This document shows positions 6,548-14,157 of a stretch of 32,077 bases of DNA, one piece after another; within the stretch, counting starts at the first letter, position 1, and each line of letters begins with the position of its first letter. Position numbers and translations under genes: made by a program. The stretch is taken from assembly GCA_021405325.1 (NCBI GenBank), contig QWII01000112.1, positions 1 through 32,077 on the forward strand. The letters are read 5' to 3'. The DNA comes from Caldilinea sp. CFX5. Lineage in GTDB: Bacteria > Chloroflexota > Anaerolineae > Caldilineales > Caldilineaceae. The notes below the pieces were generated by a model that saw nothing but the letters and a program-made list of their open reading frames with translations, did not search any database and was not told the origin of the DNA.

Positions 6548-7522
6548 ATGTATCGTTTCTGGGGCGAAAGAGAATTGCCCACAAAATATCTGCCTTTACT
6601 AGAAGGTCAGGCTGTCTATGTCGGTGCGGCTAGTACGACCCCGACGACCCCCTTGGCGGCGCTGCCCGGCGCGCAAGCGATCATTGCCGGGGCGCGCATC
6701 CGCTATGACGGCGCCTTTCTGGATCAAGTCCCCACCCTGCGTGTGATCAGCCGCACCGGGATCGGTTTTGACAACATCGTCCTGGCTGATGCTACGGCCC
6801 GCGGCGTGGCTGTGTGCAATGCCCCGGATGCGCCCACCATCTCCACCGCTGAACACGCCTTTACGTTGCTGCTCACCGTGGCCAAGCAGATCAAACGGGT
6901 TGAAGCCGAAGTCAAACGGGGCGAACAGAAAGATTTCTTCACCGCCAACACCGGTCTGGAGTTATATGGCCGCACGTTGGGGCTGGTCGGCTTGGGACGG
7001 ATTGGGCGACGGGTGGCGCGCATGGCCCAGGCGCTGGAGATGCGGGTGCTGGCCTACGACCCGTTGATCCCGGCGGAGCAGGCTGCGGCACTGGGGGTGG
7101 AGCTGGCCCCCACTCTGGAAGCGCTCTTAGCCACTGCCGATGCCGTTTCCCTCCATCTGCCCTTGACCCCGGAGACGCACCGTCTGATGAATGCCGAGCG
7201 CTTGGCGCTCATGAAACCCGGCGCCATCTTGATCAACGCCGCCCGTGGCGGCTTGGTGGATGAGGCAGCTTTGCTGGATGCCCTGGAACGGGGTCATCTA
7301 CAAGGCGCCGGCCTGGATGTCTTTGACCGTGAGCCGCCGGCGCCCGATCACCCGCTGTTGCAACGGCTCGACGTGGTGGCGACACCGCATATTGCCGGGG
7401 CGACGGTAGCCGGGAAAGATCGGGTCTGGCAGGTTGCCATTCAGCAGGCGCTTCAGGTGTTGCGCGGTGAACGGCCGCCCCATTTGCTCAACCCGGCGGT
7501 GTGGCCCTTGCCACCACGGTGA
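6548..7522 (+). CDS. D-isomer-specific 2-hydroxyacid dehydrogenase (SerA-like)
   Basis: A 324-residue NAD-dependent dehydrogenase that interconverts a D-2-hydroxyacid and a 2-oxoacid. The Rossmann motif G-L-G-R-I-G is at 148-153, with D171 at the end of the second strand, which favours NAD over NADP. The catalytic residues are R243 (A-A-R-G-G), E272 (D-R-E-P-P) and H291 (T-P-H-I-A-G). It resembles the catalytic part of phosphoglycerate dehydrogenase but lacks the C-terminal ACT regulatory domain, so a catabolic substrate is more likely than serine synthesis. ATG 6548 is preferred over 6536 because GGAG (6538-6541) sits 6 nt before it. It lies between two PhyH genes and may reduce or oxidise a hydroxyacid made from their product; that link is inference. 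Confidence 0.88.
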   Translation: MYRFWGERELPTKYLPLLEGQAVYVGAASTTPTTPLAALPGAQAIIAGARIRYDGAFLDQVPTLRVISRTGIGFDNIVLADATARGVAVCNAPDAPTISTAEHAFTLLLTVAKQIKRVEAEVKRGEQKDFFTANTGLELYGRTLGLVGLGRIGRRVARMAQALEMRVLAYDPLIPAEQAAALGVELAPTLEALLATADAVSLHLPLTPETHRLMNAERLALMKPGAILINAARGGLVDEAALLDALERGHLQGAGLDVFDREPPAPDHPLLQRLDVVATPHIAGATVAGKDRVWQVAIQQALQVLRGERPPHLLNPAVWPLPPR

Positions 7523-7556
7523 CAAACTACACCTACATGAAAGGGAAACCCATCAC

Positions 7557-8351
7557 ATGATCACACCAATGGACGAATATCTCTTTGACTTACGCGGCTA
7601 CACGGTCATCCCCCAAGCGCTGGATCGCGACCATCTGGCGGCGCTTAACGCCTGGATCGATGCCCTGCCGCCCTTGCAGACCGGCCAATGGTTGGGCAAT
7701 GTCTACACGCAATCCTACGGCGGCATTGACGGCATTAACTTGCAAGACATTATTGAGGGCGGCGAAATCTTTGAACGCCTGATCGACCATCCAGCCTGGA
7801 TCGGGCAGGCGCGCCACTATCTGGGGCCGAGTACCAAACCCTACATCTACGAGATTTTCATCAATGTGCGCGAATCCGGCGGCTACATCGGGGTGCATTC
7901 CGGCGGCCATAATGTGGATCATCACCAGCGCAGCGGACGACGCAACGGCCAGTGGGTCTGCACCATGCTCTCGCTGCTGGCGCCCTTGACCGATGTCGGC
8001 CCCGGCGATGGCGCCACGGTAGTCATTCCCGGCAGCCACAAAGCCGACTTCCCCCATCCCCAACAGGAGCGCCGAGGCGGCATCAGCCAGGGTTCAGGCG
8101 AACAACTTGTGGGCGCGGTGGAAGTCCACCTCAAGGCCGGCGACGCTTTGCTCTTTAACGACGCGCTTTGTCACGGCTCGGCCCAACGCATCAACCCCGG
8201 CCAGCGGCGCATGATCACCATTCGCTATGTGCCGGCCATGGTCGCCCATCGCTTTGGCTATGAACCATCCTCTGAGCTACTCGCCCGCTTGACCCCCGAA
8301 CAGCAGGCCATTGTGCAGCCGATGGCGCCGCGTCGGCGACCGGAGCGTTGA
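7557..8351 (+). CDS. PhyH-family dioxygenase with H-S-G instead of H-x-D, paralogue 2
   Basis: A 264-residue PhyH superfamily member from a different branch than its three neighbours. It has the family core L-T-D-V-G-P-G-D-G-A-T-V-V-I-P-G-S-H-K, a distal H206 (C-H-G-S-A) and R217/R218 (Q-R-R-M). The first iron motif, however, reads H114-S-G116-G-H, with no Asp or Glu at the third position. D121 and two further His residues follow (N-V-D-H-H). In Fe/2-oxoglutarate halogenases such as SyrB2 and WelO5 the carboxylate is replaced by Ala or Gly and a halide binds instead. Many H-G-G-type PhyH relatives also lack the Asp, so this alone does not show halogenation. The ATG at 7557 has AAAGGGAAA upstream; the gap from the dehydrogenase is 34 nt, so they are probably co-transcribed. 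Confidence 0.85.
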   Translation: MITPMDEYLFDLRGYTVIPQALDRDHLAALNAWIDALPPLQTGQWLGNVYTQSYGGIDGINLQDIIEGGEIFERLIDHPAWIGQARHYLGPSTKPYIYEIFINVRESGGYIGVHSGGHNVDHHQRSGRRNGQWVCTMLSLLAPLTDVGPGDGATVVIPGSHKADFPHPQQERRGGISQGSGEQLVGAVEVHLKAGDALLFNDALCHGSAQRINPGQRRMITIRYVPAMVAHRFGYEPSSELLARLTPEQQAIVQPMAPRRRPER

Positions 8352-8406
8352 TTGCGCTGACAAGCAGTTGAGTTTGCTCAGTCCTTTGTGCCAAAGGAGC
8401 TTCCCG

Positions 8407-8526
8407 ATGGCTAACATCGTCCATAAAACAGGTGCGCACCTTTGGCTAAACGCTTTACCGCCGATGCGCCCTATCTTCCTTCGCTATTGTCACTCCTATT
8501 TTTTTACTAGAAAGGTTCCCACATGA
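8407..8526 (+). CDS. Possible 39-codon leader peptide before the third PhyH gene
   Basis: ATG 8407 has a perfect AAAGGAG 6 nt upstream and opens a 39-codon frame. Its TGA overlaps the ATG of the PhyH gene at 8523 (ATGA), the classic geometry of translational coupling. The peptide is aromatic and basic, with H-K-T-G-A-H-L near the start. That loosely resembles H-R-T-A-G-I-A-A-H-L in the leader frame at 5526. No known family is recognised. It fills most of the 171-nt spacer between two PhyH genes. Confidence 0.4.
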   Translation: MANIVHKTGAHLWLNALPPMRPIFLRYCHSYFFTRKVPT

Positions 8527-9383
8527 ACAAACTGCAACTCACCCCGCAACAACTGGCCTTTATGGACACCTTTGGCTATTTGGTCTTTCCTGGTCTGTTG
8601 AGCGACAAGATTGACCGCATCATCGAAGAGTTTGAAGGCATCTTTGCCAGGCAGGGCGGCGGGCACAACGGTAAACCGCATGACGGCACGGCGCGTTCCT
8701 GTATCCTGCCCTTTGTCGATCAGACCGACTATCTGGCCGCCCTGCTCGACGACCCGCGCGTCGATGGCATCTTCACCAGCTTGCTGGGCGAAGATTATTG
8801 CTATATCGGCAGCGACGGCAACTTCTATGTCGGCGACACCAACTGGCATTCCGACACCGACTGGAGCGGCAAGATGCGCGGCAAGCCGCCCCGGATCTTC
8901 TACAAGATGGCGCTCTATCTCGACCCGGTGACGGCGACTTCCGGCGCCTTGCGGGTGATCCCCGGCAGCCAGCACTATGGCGACACCTATGCTGAAAAGT
9001 TACAAGCCACCCTGCGCACCGCGCCGGAAACGCTAGGCATCAGCGGCAGTCAGGTACCGGCCATATCGCTTGATAGCAACCCCGGCGACGTGGTGGTCTT
9101 TAACCAGAACACCAAACACAGCGCCTGGGGCGGCAGCAACCGGCGGCGCATGTTTACCATCAACTGCACGGCGCGCTACCAAGAAGAAGAGATGCCGCTG
9201 CTGCGCAACGAGGTGAGCGGCCTGGCCCGCTTCTGGATCGATTCGGTCTATGGTGAAGCCATGCTGAAAAGCGCCGGCCCGCAACGGATGGTGCATCTGC
9301 AACAAGCGCTCGGTCAACAAGGGCATCTGGCCGAGGAGGTGCGCAAAGCCAAGCTCACGATGAAGGAGCCGGCGCGCGGGTAG
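8523..9383 (+). CDS. PhyH-family Fe(II)/2-oxoglutarate dioxygenase, paralogue 3
   Basis: A 286-residue cytoplasmic dioxygenase of the PhyH superfamily. The complete iron triad is present: H109-x-D111 in T-N-W-H-S-D and H199 in K-H-S-A-W-G-G, with R207-R209 (R-R-R-M) for 2-oxoglutarate. Preceding elements G-S-D-G-N-F-Y-V-G-D-T-N and L-D-P-V-T-A-T-S-G-A-L-R-V-I-P-G-S are nearly shared with the gene at 13349, so these two are close paralogues. A ~40-residue C-terminal extension with leucine/glutamine-rich helices follows the core. AAAGG lies ahead of the ATG, and a small upstream frame overlaps it by 4 nt. It lies upstream of the sugar importer at 9757-13155, whose solute may be its substrate. 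Confidence 0.9.
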   Translation: MNKLQLTPQQLAFMDTFGYLVFPGLLSDKIDRIIEEFEGIFARQGGGHNGKPHDGTARSCILPFVDQTDYLAALLDDPRVDGIFTSLLGEDYCYIGSDGNFYVGDTNWHSDTDWSGKMRGKPPRIFYKMALYLDPVTATSGALRVIPGSQHYGDTYAEKLQATLRTAPETLGISGSQVPAISLDSNPGDVVVFNQNTKHSAWGGSNRRRMFTINCTARYQEEEMPLLRNEVSGLARFWIDSVYGEAMLKSAGPQRMVHLQQALGQQGHLAEEVRKAKLTMKEPARG

Positions 9384-9756
9384 CGGAAGGACAAGGTGAC
9401 AAAGTGACAAGGTGAGGGGGTGACAGAGTGACTCAATGGAAGATGCGTTGATAAGCCGCTCCCGCCCCAAGCACGCGGATTGGTTGGTGATATTACACAC
9501 GGGCGTCTTGTGTGAAGCGATCGCTGGTCGGTATCGTTGGAATTTGCGCTGGTTACATCACCCGTTCGTGAACGGGCTTTTCAGCACAAGTCAGCCTGTG
9601 TGGCGTATTAGTAGACCGCAGCGCAACCAAAGTGCAATGAATTGACTTTGGACTACGCGCTTGCCCTTGTAAGGGACGAAACGACTGCGGACTACTGCGT
9701 ATATTCGTCATTTGTGCGTTTCGATTGCTTGCGTCAACGACGATGAGGAGGAAAGC
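9384..9756. other. 373-nt spacer: octamer array and dispersed repeat
   Basis: No convincing gene is present. At 9390-9433 there is a degenerate octamer array (GACAAGGT, GACAAAGT, GACAAGGT and variants), similar to one arm of the hairpin at 31134. AGTAGACCGCA at 9610-9620 repeats the sequence at 4131-4141. The inverted copy of the 45-nt dispersed repeat occupies 9650-9694. I see no well-formed promoter for the binding-protein gene; a TATATT at 9700-9705 lacks a good -35 partner. Confidence 0.6.
9650..9694 (-). repeat. Dispersed 45-nt repeat, copy B (inverted)
   Basis: This is the reverse-complement counterpart of 1456-1500, with 43 of 45 positions identical. It contains the GCCCTTGTAAGGG core. 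The two copies lie about 8.2 kb apart in opposite orientation, both in spacers ahead of carbohydrate genes. Confidence 0.85.
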
Positions 9757-11154
9757 ATGGAGAGCAAACAAGTAAGTCGGCGTGATTTCTTGCGCATGTC
9801 GGTCATGGGTGCGGCCGGGCTGGCGCTGGCGGCCTGTGCTGTACCTGCGGCAGCGCCTGCGGGTCAGCCGGACGCGGCGGGCGCCACCGCTGAAGGCGTC
9901 GAAGTGCGTTGGGCGCACTGGTGGGGCGATCAATTCAAGCCGGTGTTGCCGATGGATGAGGAAAAGACCAAGACCAAGATCAAGGAAGAGATCTACCCCT
10001 GGGGCGAGTTTGTACCAAAGATTCTCACCCAGCTTGCGGCCGGCACCGCGCCCGACATTATCCAGCAAGACGCGTCACATCACCCCACCTTCTACCCCAA
10101 GAATATCTTCGTACCCTTTGAAGAAGCCTGGGCCGCGGCCGGCATTGAAAAGGAGAAGTGGAACGTTGATCAGACGCTCGAATGCGGCTACCAGGGCAAG
10201 ATCATGGGGTGCAGCCTCTTCACCATGCAAGCCAAGATGGCCTATGTCAACCTCGACGCGGCGAAGAAGGCCGGCTATGACACGGAGCAGCTCCCGCTCT
10301 GGGGCAGAGACAACTATGACAAATGGCAGTGGCCGGAGTTTGTTGAATTCCTGAAGGCGGTCACCATCAAGAATGCCGATGGCACCTACGAGCAGTACGG
10401 CTATTCACGGGCGATGGCGATGACGTGGGATGTCTATTACCATGCCGCCTCGCGCAAGGCGTTGCCGGTGGATGACCCGGTGAACATGGGCGAGACAAAA
10501 TCGCTCATCACCGAGGCCGCCTTTATCCAATCGGTGCAGGAAACAGTGGACATGACCAATGTCCACGGGGTGGCCCCCACGTTGGAGGCGCAGCAAGGCA
10601 TTCAGGGCGGTCTCTTCCGCGCCGGCAAGGCTGTCGTCGACTTTAGTTGGAGCAACCAGACCTACCTCGAAGCCCAACTGCCCTTTGAACTCGGCTTTAT
10701 GCACTGCCCCTACCCAGAGGTGCGTGTCCACAGTCTCGGCGCCAACTATCTCTCTGTCAACAACCAGTCGAAGGTCATCCCGCAGGCGCAGGCCGTCGCC
10801 ATCACCCACACCACCGACCGGGAGGTCTGTACAAAGATGTACGAGATCAACGGCTCCCTGCCCGCCTATGAACCGACCTATTACCTCCAGTTCATGCCCG
10901 AAGGCCAGCTTGGTGACATCGCCTCTGTACAGAACTCGCGCATCAAGGGGCTGAGCAGTTGCGACTACTGCGTTGAAGATGTCTTCCTCTTCAATCGCGG
11001 CACCATTTGGGGCAAGGTCTACCCCTTCGCCGACAAGGCGCTACAGACCGAGTTGGATAATGCCCTGCTCAACCAAAAGAGCGTCGAACAGGCGCTGGCA
11101 GATGCAGCGGCCGCAATTGATACTGAGATCGCGGCCACCAACGCCAAGAGCTAA
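9757..11154 (+). CDS. Sugar ABC transporter binding lipoprotein (family 1), Tat-exported
   Basis: A 465-residue extracytoplasmic solute-binding protein of the UgpB/MalE type (family 1), the receptor of the importer formed with the two following permeases. The N-terminus has a twin-arginine motif S-R-R-D-F-L-R (Arg8-Arg9) and a lipobox ending at C27 (L-A-L-A-A-C). It should therefore be exported folded and anchored as a lipoprotein. An A/P/G-rich linker follows, then V-R-W-A-H-W-W-G and a middle L-A-A-G-T-A-P-D-I-I-Q stretch typical of the family. ATG 9757 is chosen because AGGAGGAAA precedes it closely. A 24-bp hairpin starts 2 nt after the stop and separates it from the permeases, which would let the binding protein be made in excess. 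The solute is unknown. Confidence 0.9.
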   Translation: MESKQVSRRDFLRMSVMGAAGLALAACAVPAAAPAGQPDAAGATAEGVEVRWAHWWGDQFKPVLPMDEEKTKTKIKEEIYPWGEFVPKILTQLAAGTAPDIIQQDASHHPTFYPKNIFVPFEEAWAAAGIEKEKWNVDQTLECGYQGKIMGCSLFTMQAKMAYVNLDAAKKAGYDTEQLPLWGRDNYDKWQWPEFVEFLKAVTIKNADGTYEQYGYSRAMAMTWDVYYHAASRKALPVDDPVNMGETKSLITEAAFIQSVQETVDMTNVHGVAPTLEAQQGIQGGLFRAGKAVVDFSWSNQTYLEAQLPFELGFMHCPYPEVRVHSLGANYLSVNNQSKVIPQAQAVAITHTTDREVCTKMYEINGSLPAYEPTYYLQFMPEGQLGDIASVQNSRIKGLSSCDYCVEDVFLFNRGTIWGKVYPFADKALQTELDNALLNQKSVEQALADAAAAIDTEIAATNAKS

Positions 11155-11156
11155 CG

Positions 11157-11219
11157 CGTAGGTGCGGTTTGCAACCGCACGACTCCCGGCGAAACGTGCG
11201 GTTGCAAACCGCACCTACG
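11157..11219. repeat. Perfect 24-bp hairpin between binding protein and permeases
   Basis: The arm at 11157-11180 returns as its exact reverse complement at 11196-11219 with a 15-nt loop. Each arm is itself nearly palindromic (GTGCGGTT and AACCGCAC around TGC), so alternative cruciforms are possible. It starts 2 nt after the binding-protein stop codon. No T-run follows. Its position matches the REP element between malE and malF in E. coli. Confidence 0.9.
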
Positions 11220-11303
11220 ATCGTTCGACTATTTTGTAAATCTGTAAAATAGGGGCTGCCCCCGGTCAACCTTGATGCCAGGAGTGTCGCCAAGGAGGCC
11301 GCG

Positions 11304-12245
11304 ATGGCCAATGCGATTGAACGCGTGGCGCCGGTTTATCGGCGTCGCTATCACCTCACCATGCAAACCCGTCAGACCATAGAAGCCTATCTTGGCCTGA
11401 CGCCCTATCTGGCGGGCTTTTTGATCTTTACGTTGGGGCCGATCCTCTACTCGCTCTATCTGTCGTTCACCGACTATGATGTGCTATCGCCACCCCAGTG
11501 GACGGGGGCGGCGAACTATGTCAAGATGTTCACCGTCGATAAGTTGATTCCCCATTCGCTCTGGGTCACCTTCAAGTACACCATTGTGGCGGTTCCGGCC
11601 GGCGTTGTGGTCGGCTATGCGCTGGGGCTGCTGCTGAATGAAAAGGCGGTGGGGCTTTCCTTCTGGCGCACGGCTTTTTACATGCCCTCGGTGGTGCCGG
11701 CGATGGCGACCGCCTATCTCTTTATGTGGCTGCTCCAGGCCGACTTTGGCCTGATCAATACGGCCTTGCGCGCCGTGGGGTTGCCGGAGCCGAAGTGGTG
11801 GGGTGATCCGAACACAGTGGTCTGGTGCTTTATCTTGATGTCACTCTGGGGCGCCGGGGGCGGGGTGATTCTCTATCTATCGGCGCTCCAGGGCGTGCCG
11901 ACCGACCTGTACGACGCGGCGAAGGTCGATGGCGCCAACGCCTGGCAGCGCTTCCGCAACGTGACGCTGCCCATGACCTCGCCGGTGATCTTCTTCACCT
12001 TCCTGACGGGGATGATCGCCTCCTTCCAGGTCTTCACCCAAGTCTTTGTCAGCAGCAATGGCGGGCCGGCGGATGGCAGTCTCTTCTACATGCTCTACCT
12101 CTACCGCATCGCCTGGACAGAGTTGAAGATGGGCTATGCGGCGGCGATGGCCTGGGTGCTCTTTGTGATCCTGCTGCTCCTCACGGTTCTGTTGCTGCGC
12201 CTCTCCGGGCGGCTAGTCTACTATGCCGGCGAAGAAAGGAGTTGA
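11304..12245 (+). CDS. Sugar ABC transporter permease, MalF/UgpA-like
   Basis: A 313-residue inner-membrane permease with about six helices. The first helix is Y-L-A-G-F-L-I-F-T-L-G-P-I-L-Y, and the EAA loop starts near D207 (D-A-A-K-V-D-G-A-N), continuing to V-T-L-P. The C-terminal G-R-L-V-Y-Y-A-G-E is almost the same as in the partial permease at the window start, so the two transporters belong to one subfamily. AAGGAGG is 5 nt before the ATG. The stop overlaps the region of the next gene's ribosome binding site (AAAGGAG 12235-12241), so the two permeases are translated together. No ATPase gene is present in the window. Confidence 0.93.
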   Translation: MANAIERVAPVYRRRYHLTMQTRQTIEAYLGLTPYLAGFLIFTLGPILYSLYLSFTDYDVLSPPQWTGAANYVKMFTVDKLIPHSLWVTFKYTIVAVPAGVVVGYALGLLLNEKAVGLSFWRTAFYMPSVVPAMATAYLFMWLLQADFGLINTALRAVGLPEPKWWGDPNTVVWCFILMSLWGAGGGVILYLSALQGVPTDLYDAAKVDGANAWQRFRNVTLPMTSPVIFFTFLTGMIASFQVFTQVFVSSNGGPADGSLFYMLYLYRIAWTELKMGYAAAMAWVLFVILLLLTVLLLRLSGRLVYYAGEERS

Positions 12246-12246
12246 G

Positions 12247-13155
12247 ATGATGAAATCGACTGCAATGAACGCCGGTCCCGCACGGTTCAACCGCCACCGG
12301 CTTGGCCGACGGTTGGGGCGGGTCATTTTTTATGTCGTCCTGGCGCTCTTCACCCTGCTCTTCTTGTCACCAATGGTCTGGATGATCAGCGCGTCGCTAA
12401 AGCCGGAAGGGTATGTCTTTGAATACCCGCCGCGCCTCTGGGTGCCTGGTGCGATTGAGTTTGAAAACTACGCCGTGGCCTGGAGCCAGTTTCCCTTCTG
12501 GCGGGCCTTAGGGAATACGATGACGATCATGGTCTTGAACATGGTGGGCGGCATCACATCGGCGGTGCTGACGGCCTATGTCTTTGCCCGGCTGCGCTTT
12601 CCGGGGCGCAATGCGCTCTTTGTCCTGGTCTTGAGTACCATGATGATCCCCTCCCAGGTAACGCTGATCCCCCAGTACATTCTCTTTCGCGAGCTTGGTT
12701 GGCTCGATTCCTTCCTGCCGCTCACGGTGCCGGCCTTTTTTGGCGGCGGCGCGTTCGCCATCTTTTTGCTGCGCCAGTTTTTTATGTCAATCCCCCGCGA
12801 CTATGATGACGCCGCGCGCATTGATGGCTGCGGCACCTTTGGCATCCTCTGGCGCATCATCGTGCCGCTCTCGCTGCCGGCCATTGGCACGCTGGCGATT
12901 TTTTCGTTCATGGGGCATTGGAATGACTTCTTTGGCCCTCTGATCTATCTCAACAGCCAGGAGAAATATACGCTGGCGATTGCCATCCGCCAGTGGCAGC
13001 AAGTCGCCGTCATGGGGTCCGGCGCCTACCGCCCCCCGCTGTGGGTGCATATCATGGCGATGGCGACCGTCTTGACGATCCCGCCGGTGCTGGTCTACTT
13101 TTTCACCCAGCGCTACTTTATTCAGGGGATTGTGATTAGTGGGGTGAAGGGGTAG
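12247..13155 (+). CDS. Sugar ABC transporter permease, MalG/UgpE-like
   Basis: A 302-residue permease, partner of the preceding one. It has a basic cytoplasmic N-terminus (R-F-N-R-H-R-L-G-R-R), a first helix leading to P-M-V-W-M-I-S-A-S-L-K, and an EAA loop beginning near D188 (D-A-A-R-I-D-G-C-G). After W-N-D-F-F-G-P it ends with the family tail G-I-V-I-S-G-V-K-G. Start ATG 12247 (or 12250) lies 5-8 nt after AAAGGAG and one nucleotide after the stop of the upstream permease. Compared with the permease at 561 it carries a ~10-residue insert before the last helix (around V-A-V-M-G-S-G-A-Y-R-P-P). Its substrate is shared with the binding protein at 9757. Confidence 0.93.
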   Translation: MMKSTAMNAGPARFNRHRLGRRLGRVIFYVVLALFTLLFLSPMVWMISASLKPEGYVFEYPPRLWVPGAIEFENYAVAWSQFPFWRALGNTMTIMVLNMVGGITSAVLTAYVFARLRFPGRNALFVLVLSTMMIPSQVTLIPQYILFRELGWLDSFLPLTVPAFFGGGAFAIFLLRQFFMSIPRDYDDAARIDGCGTFGILWRIIVPLSLPAIGTLAIFSFMGHWNDFFGPLIYLNSQEKYTLAIAIRQWQQVAVMGSGAYRPPLWVHIMAMATVLTIPPVLVYFFTQRYFIQGIVISGVKG

Positions 13156-13167
13156 GGCGTTGGGTGG

Positions 13168-13207
13168 GTGATTGGGTGATTAGTTGATTGGTTGGTTAGC
13201 TGGTTGG
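13168..13207. repeat. Five tandem degenerate octamers
   Basis: The units GTGATTGG, GTGATTAG, TTGATTGG, TTGGTTAG and CTGGTTGG run head to tail without interruption after the permease stop. They do not have a reverse-complement partner nearby, unlike the hairpins. A separate hairpin follows at 13250. Confidence 0.75.
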
Positions 13208-13249
13208 TGTGGCAGGTAACTGACCTTTTTATACGCAAGACGAGTTGCC

Positions 13250-13310
13250 CCGGGAACGCCGCCATCCCTGGCGGCACGCGACTTGCCGCCAGGGATGGCG
13301 GCGTTCCCGG
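13250..13310. repeat. Perfect 27-bp GC-rich hairpin
   Basis: The arm at 13250-13276 is exactly complementary to 13284-13310 with a 7-nt loop. It is the tightest hairpin in the window and could slow or stop transcription between the importer and the next PhyH gene. It is not followed by a T-run, so it is not a standard intrinsic terminator. Confidence 0.9.
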
Positions 13311-13348
13311 CGTCTAAGTCCTATTAAAGTATTGCAAGGAGATAAGCG

Positions 13349-14146
13349 ATGCTCACAGCGGAACAACAGGCGCATTTTGCGACCTTTGGCTTTATTGTCT
13401 TACGGCAAGCGTTTTCGCCGGCAGAGATGGCAGAAATCAGCCAGGCATTTGACGAAGTATTGACCGCCGACCGGCAGGGGCGCCCCTTTGACGGCGTCAA
13501 ACGGCAGGCGGTGTTGGGCTTTATTGAAAAACGTCCCTTGCTCTCCCACCTGGCGGAGGATGACCGCATTTATGAGCCGTTGGAGCAGTTGCTTGGCCCC
13601 GGTTTTGTCTGGATCGGCTCAGATGGCAACCTCTATGTCGGCGACACCAACTGGCACCCCGATGGCTCGAACCTGGGCTATGGGCGCATCAAGGTCGCCT
13701 TTTATCTCGACCCGGTGACCAAAGAGACGGGCTGTCTGCGCGTCATCCCCGGTTCGCACAGGCCGCCGCTGCATGAGGACCTCAAGCCGCTCTTGGAACG
13801 GCGCAATGATCCCGAGGCCGCGCCCTTTTCGCTGCGGGCGCGCGACCTGCCTTGTTTCCCGCTCGAATCCCAGCCAGGGGATGTGGTCTTCTTCAATCAG
13901 AACCTCTGGCATTCGGCCTTTGGCGGGCGCACGGGCCGGCGCATGTTCACCTTGAACTTTGGCGCCAAACCAGTCGAGCAAAGTCACATCGACTATTTGC
14001 AGCGCACCTATCAAGGCAACCTCAAACATGTCGAACAGATGCAGTACACCCAAAACGCCCGTGTCTACGAAGACAGCTTCCTCTACAGCGACAGTGCGCG
14101 CATCCAGAGCATGGTCGGCAAGTTGGTCGAATGGGGCTTCAAATAA
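13349..14146 (+). CDS. PhyH-family Fe(II)/2-oxoglutarate dioxygenase, paralogue 4
   Basis: A 265-residue PhyH superfamily dioxygenase with a complete triad: H103-x-D105 (T-N-W-H-P-D) and H188 (L-W-H-S-A-F-G-G), plus R197/R198 (G-R-R-M). The block G-S-D-G-N-L-Y-V-G-D-T-N-W-H and the segment L-D-P-V-T-K-E-T-G-C-L-R-V-I-P-G-S-H show it is a sister of the gene at 8523. AAGGAG is placed 7 nt before the ATG. The stop is 11 nt from the IolE-like gene, and the stop codon nearly overlaps that gene's ribosome binding site. The pair is therefore translated together, and its product or substrate probably feeds the IolE-like enzyme. No signal peptide is present. Confidence 0.9.
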   Translation: MLTAEQQAHFATFGFIVLRQAFSPAEMAEISQAFDEVLTADRQGRPFDGVKRQAVLGFIEKRPLLSHLAEDDRIYEPLEQLLGPGFVWIGSDGNLYVGDTNWHPDGSNLGYGRIKVAFYLDPVTKETGCLRVIPGSHRPPLHEDLKPLLERRNDPEAAPFSLRARDLPCFPLESQPGDVVFFNQNLWHSAFGGRTGRRMFTLNFGAKPVEQSHIDYLQRTYQGNLKHVEQMQYTQNARVYEDSFLYSDSARIQSMVGKLVEWGFK

Positions 14147-14157
14147 AGGAGAAGAGT

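Noticed and set aside
9436..9645. A 69-codon plus-strand frame in the spacer before the sugar-binding protein.
   Set aside because: No ribosome binding site, no family resemblance, and it overlaps repeat fragments.
11157..11219. A tRNA or other structured RNA gene at the hairpin after the sugar-binding protein.
   Set aside because: Only a simple self-complementary stem with palindromic arms is present; no cloverleaf, T-loop or anticodon pattern is seen.
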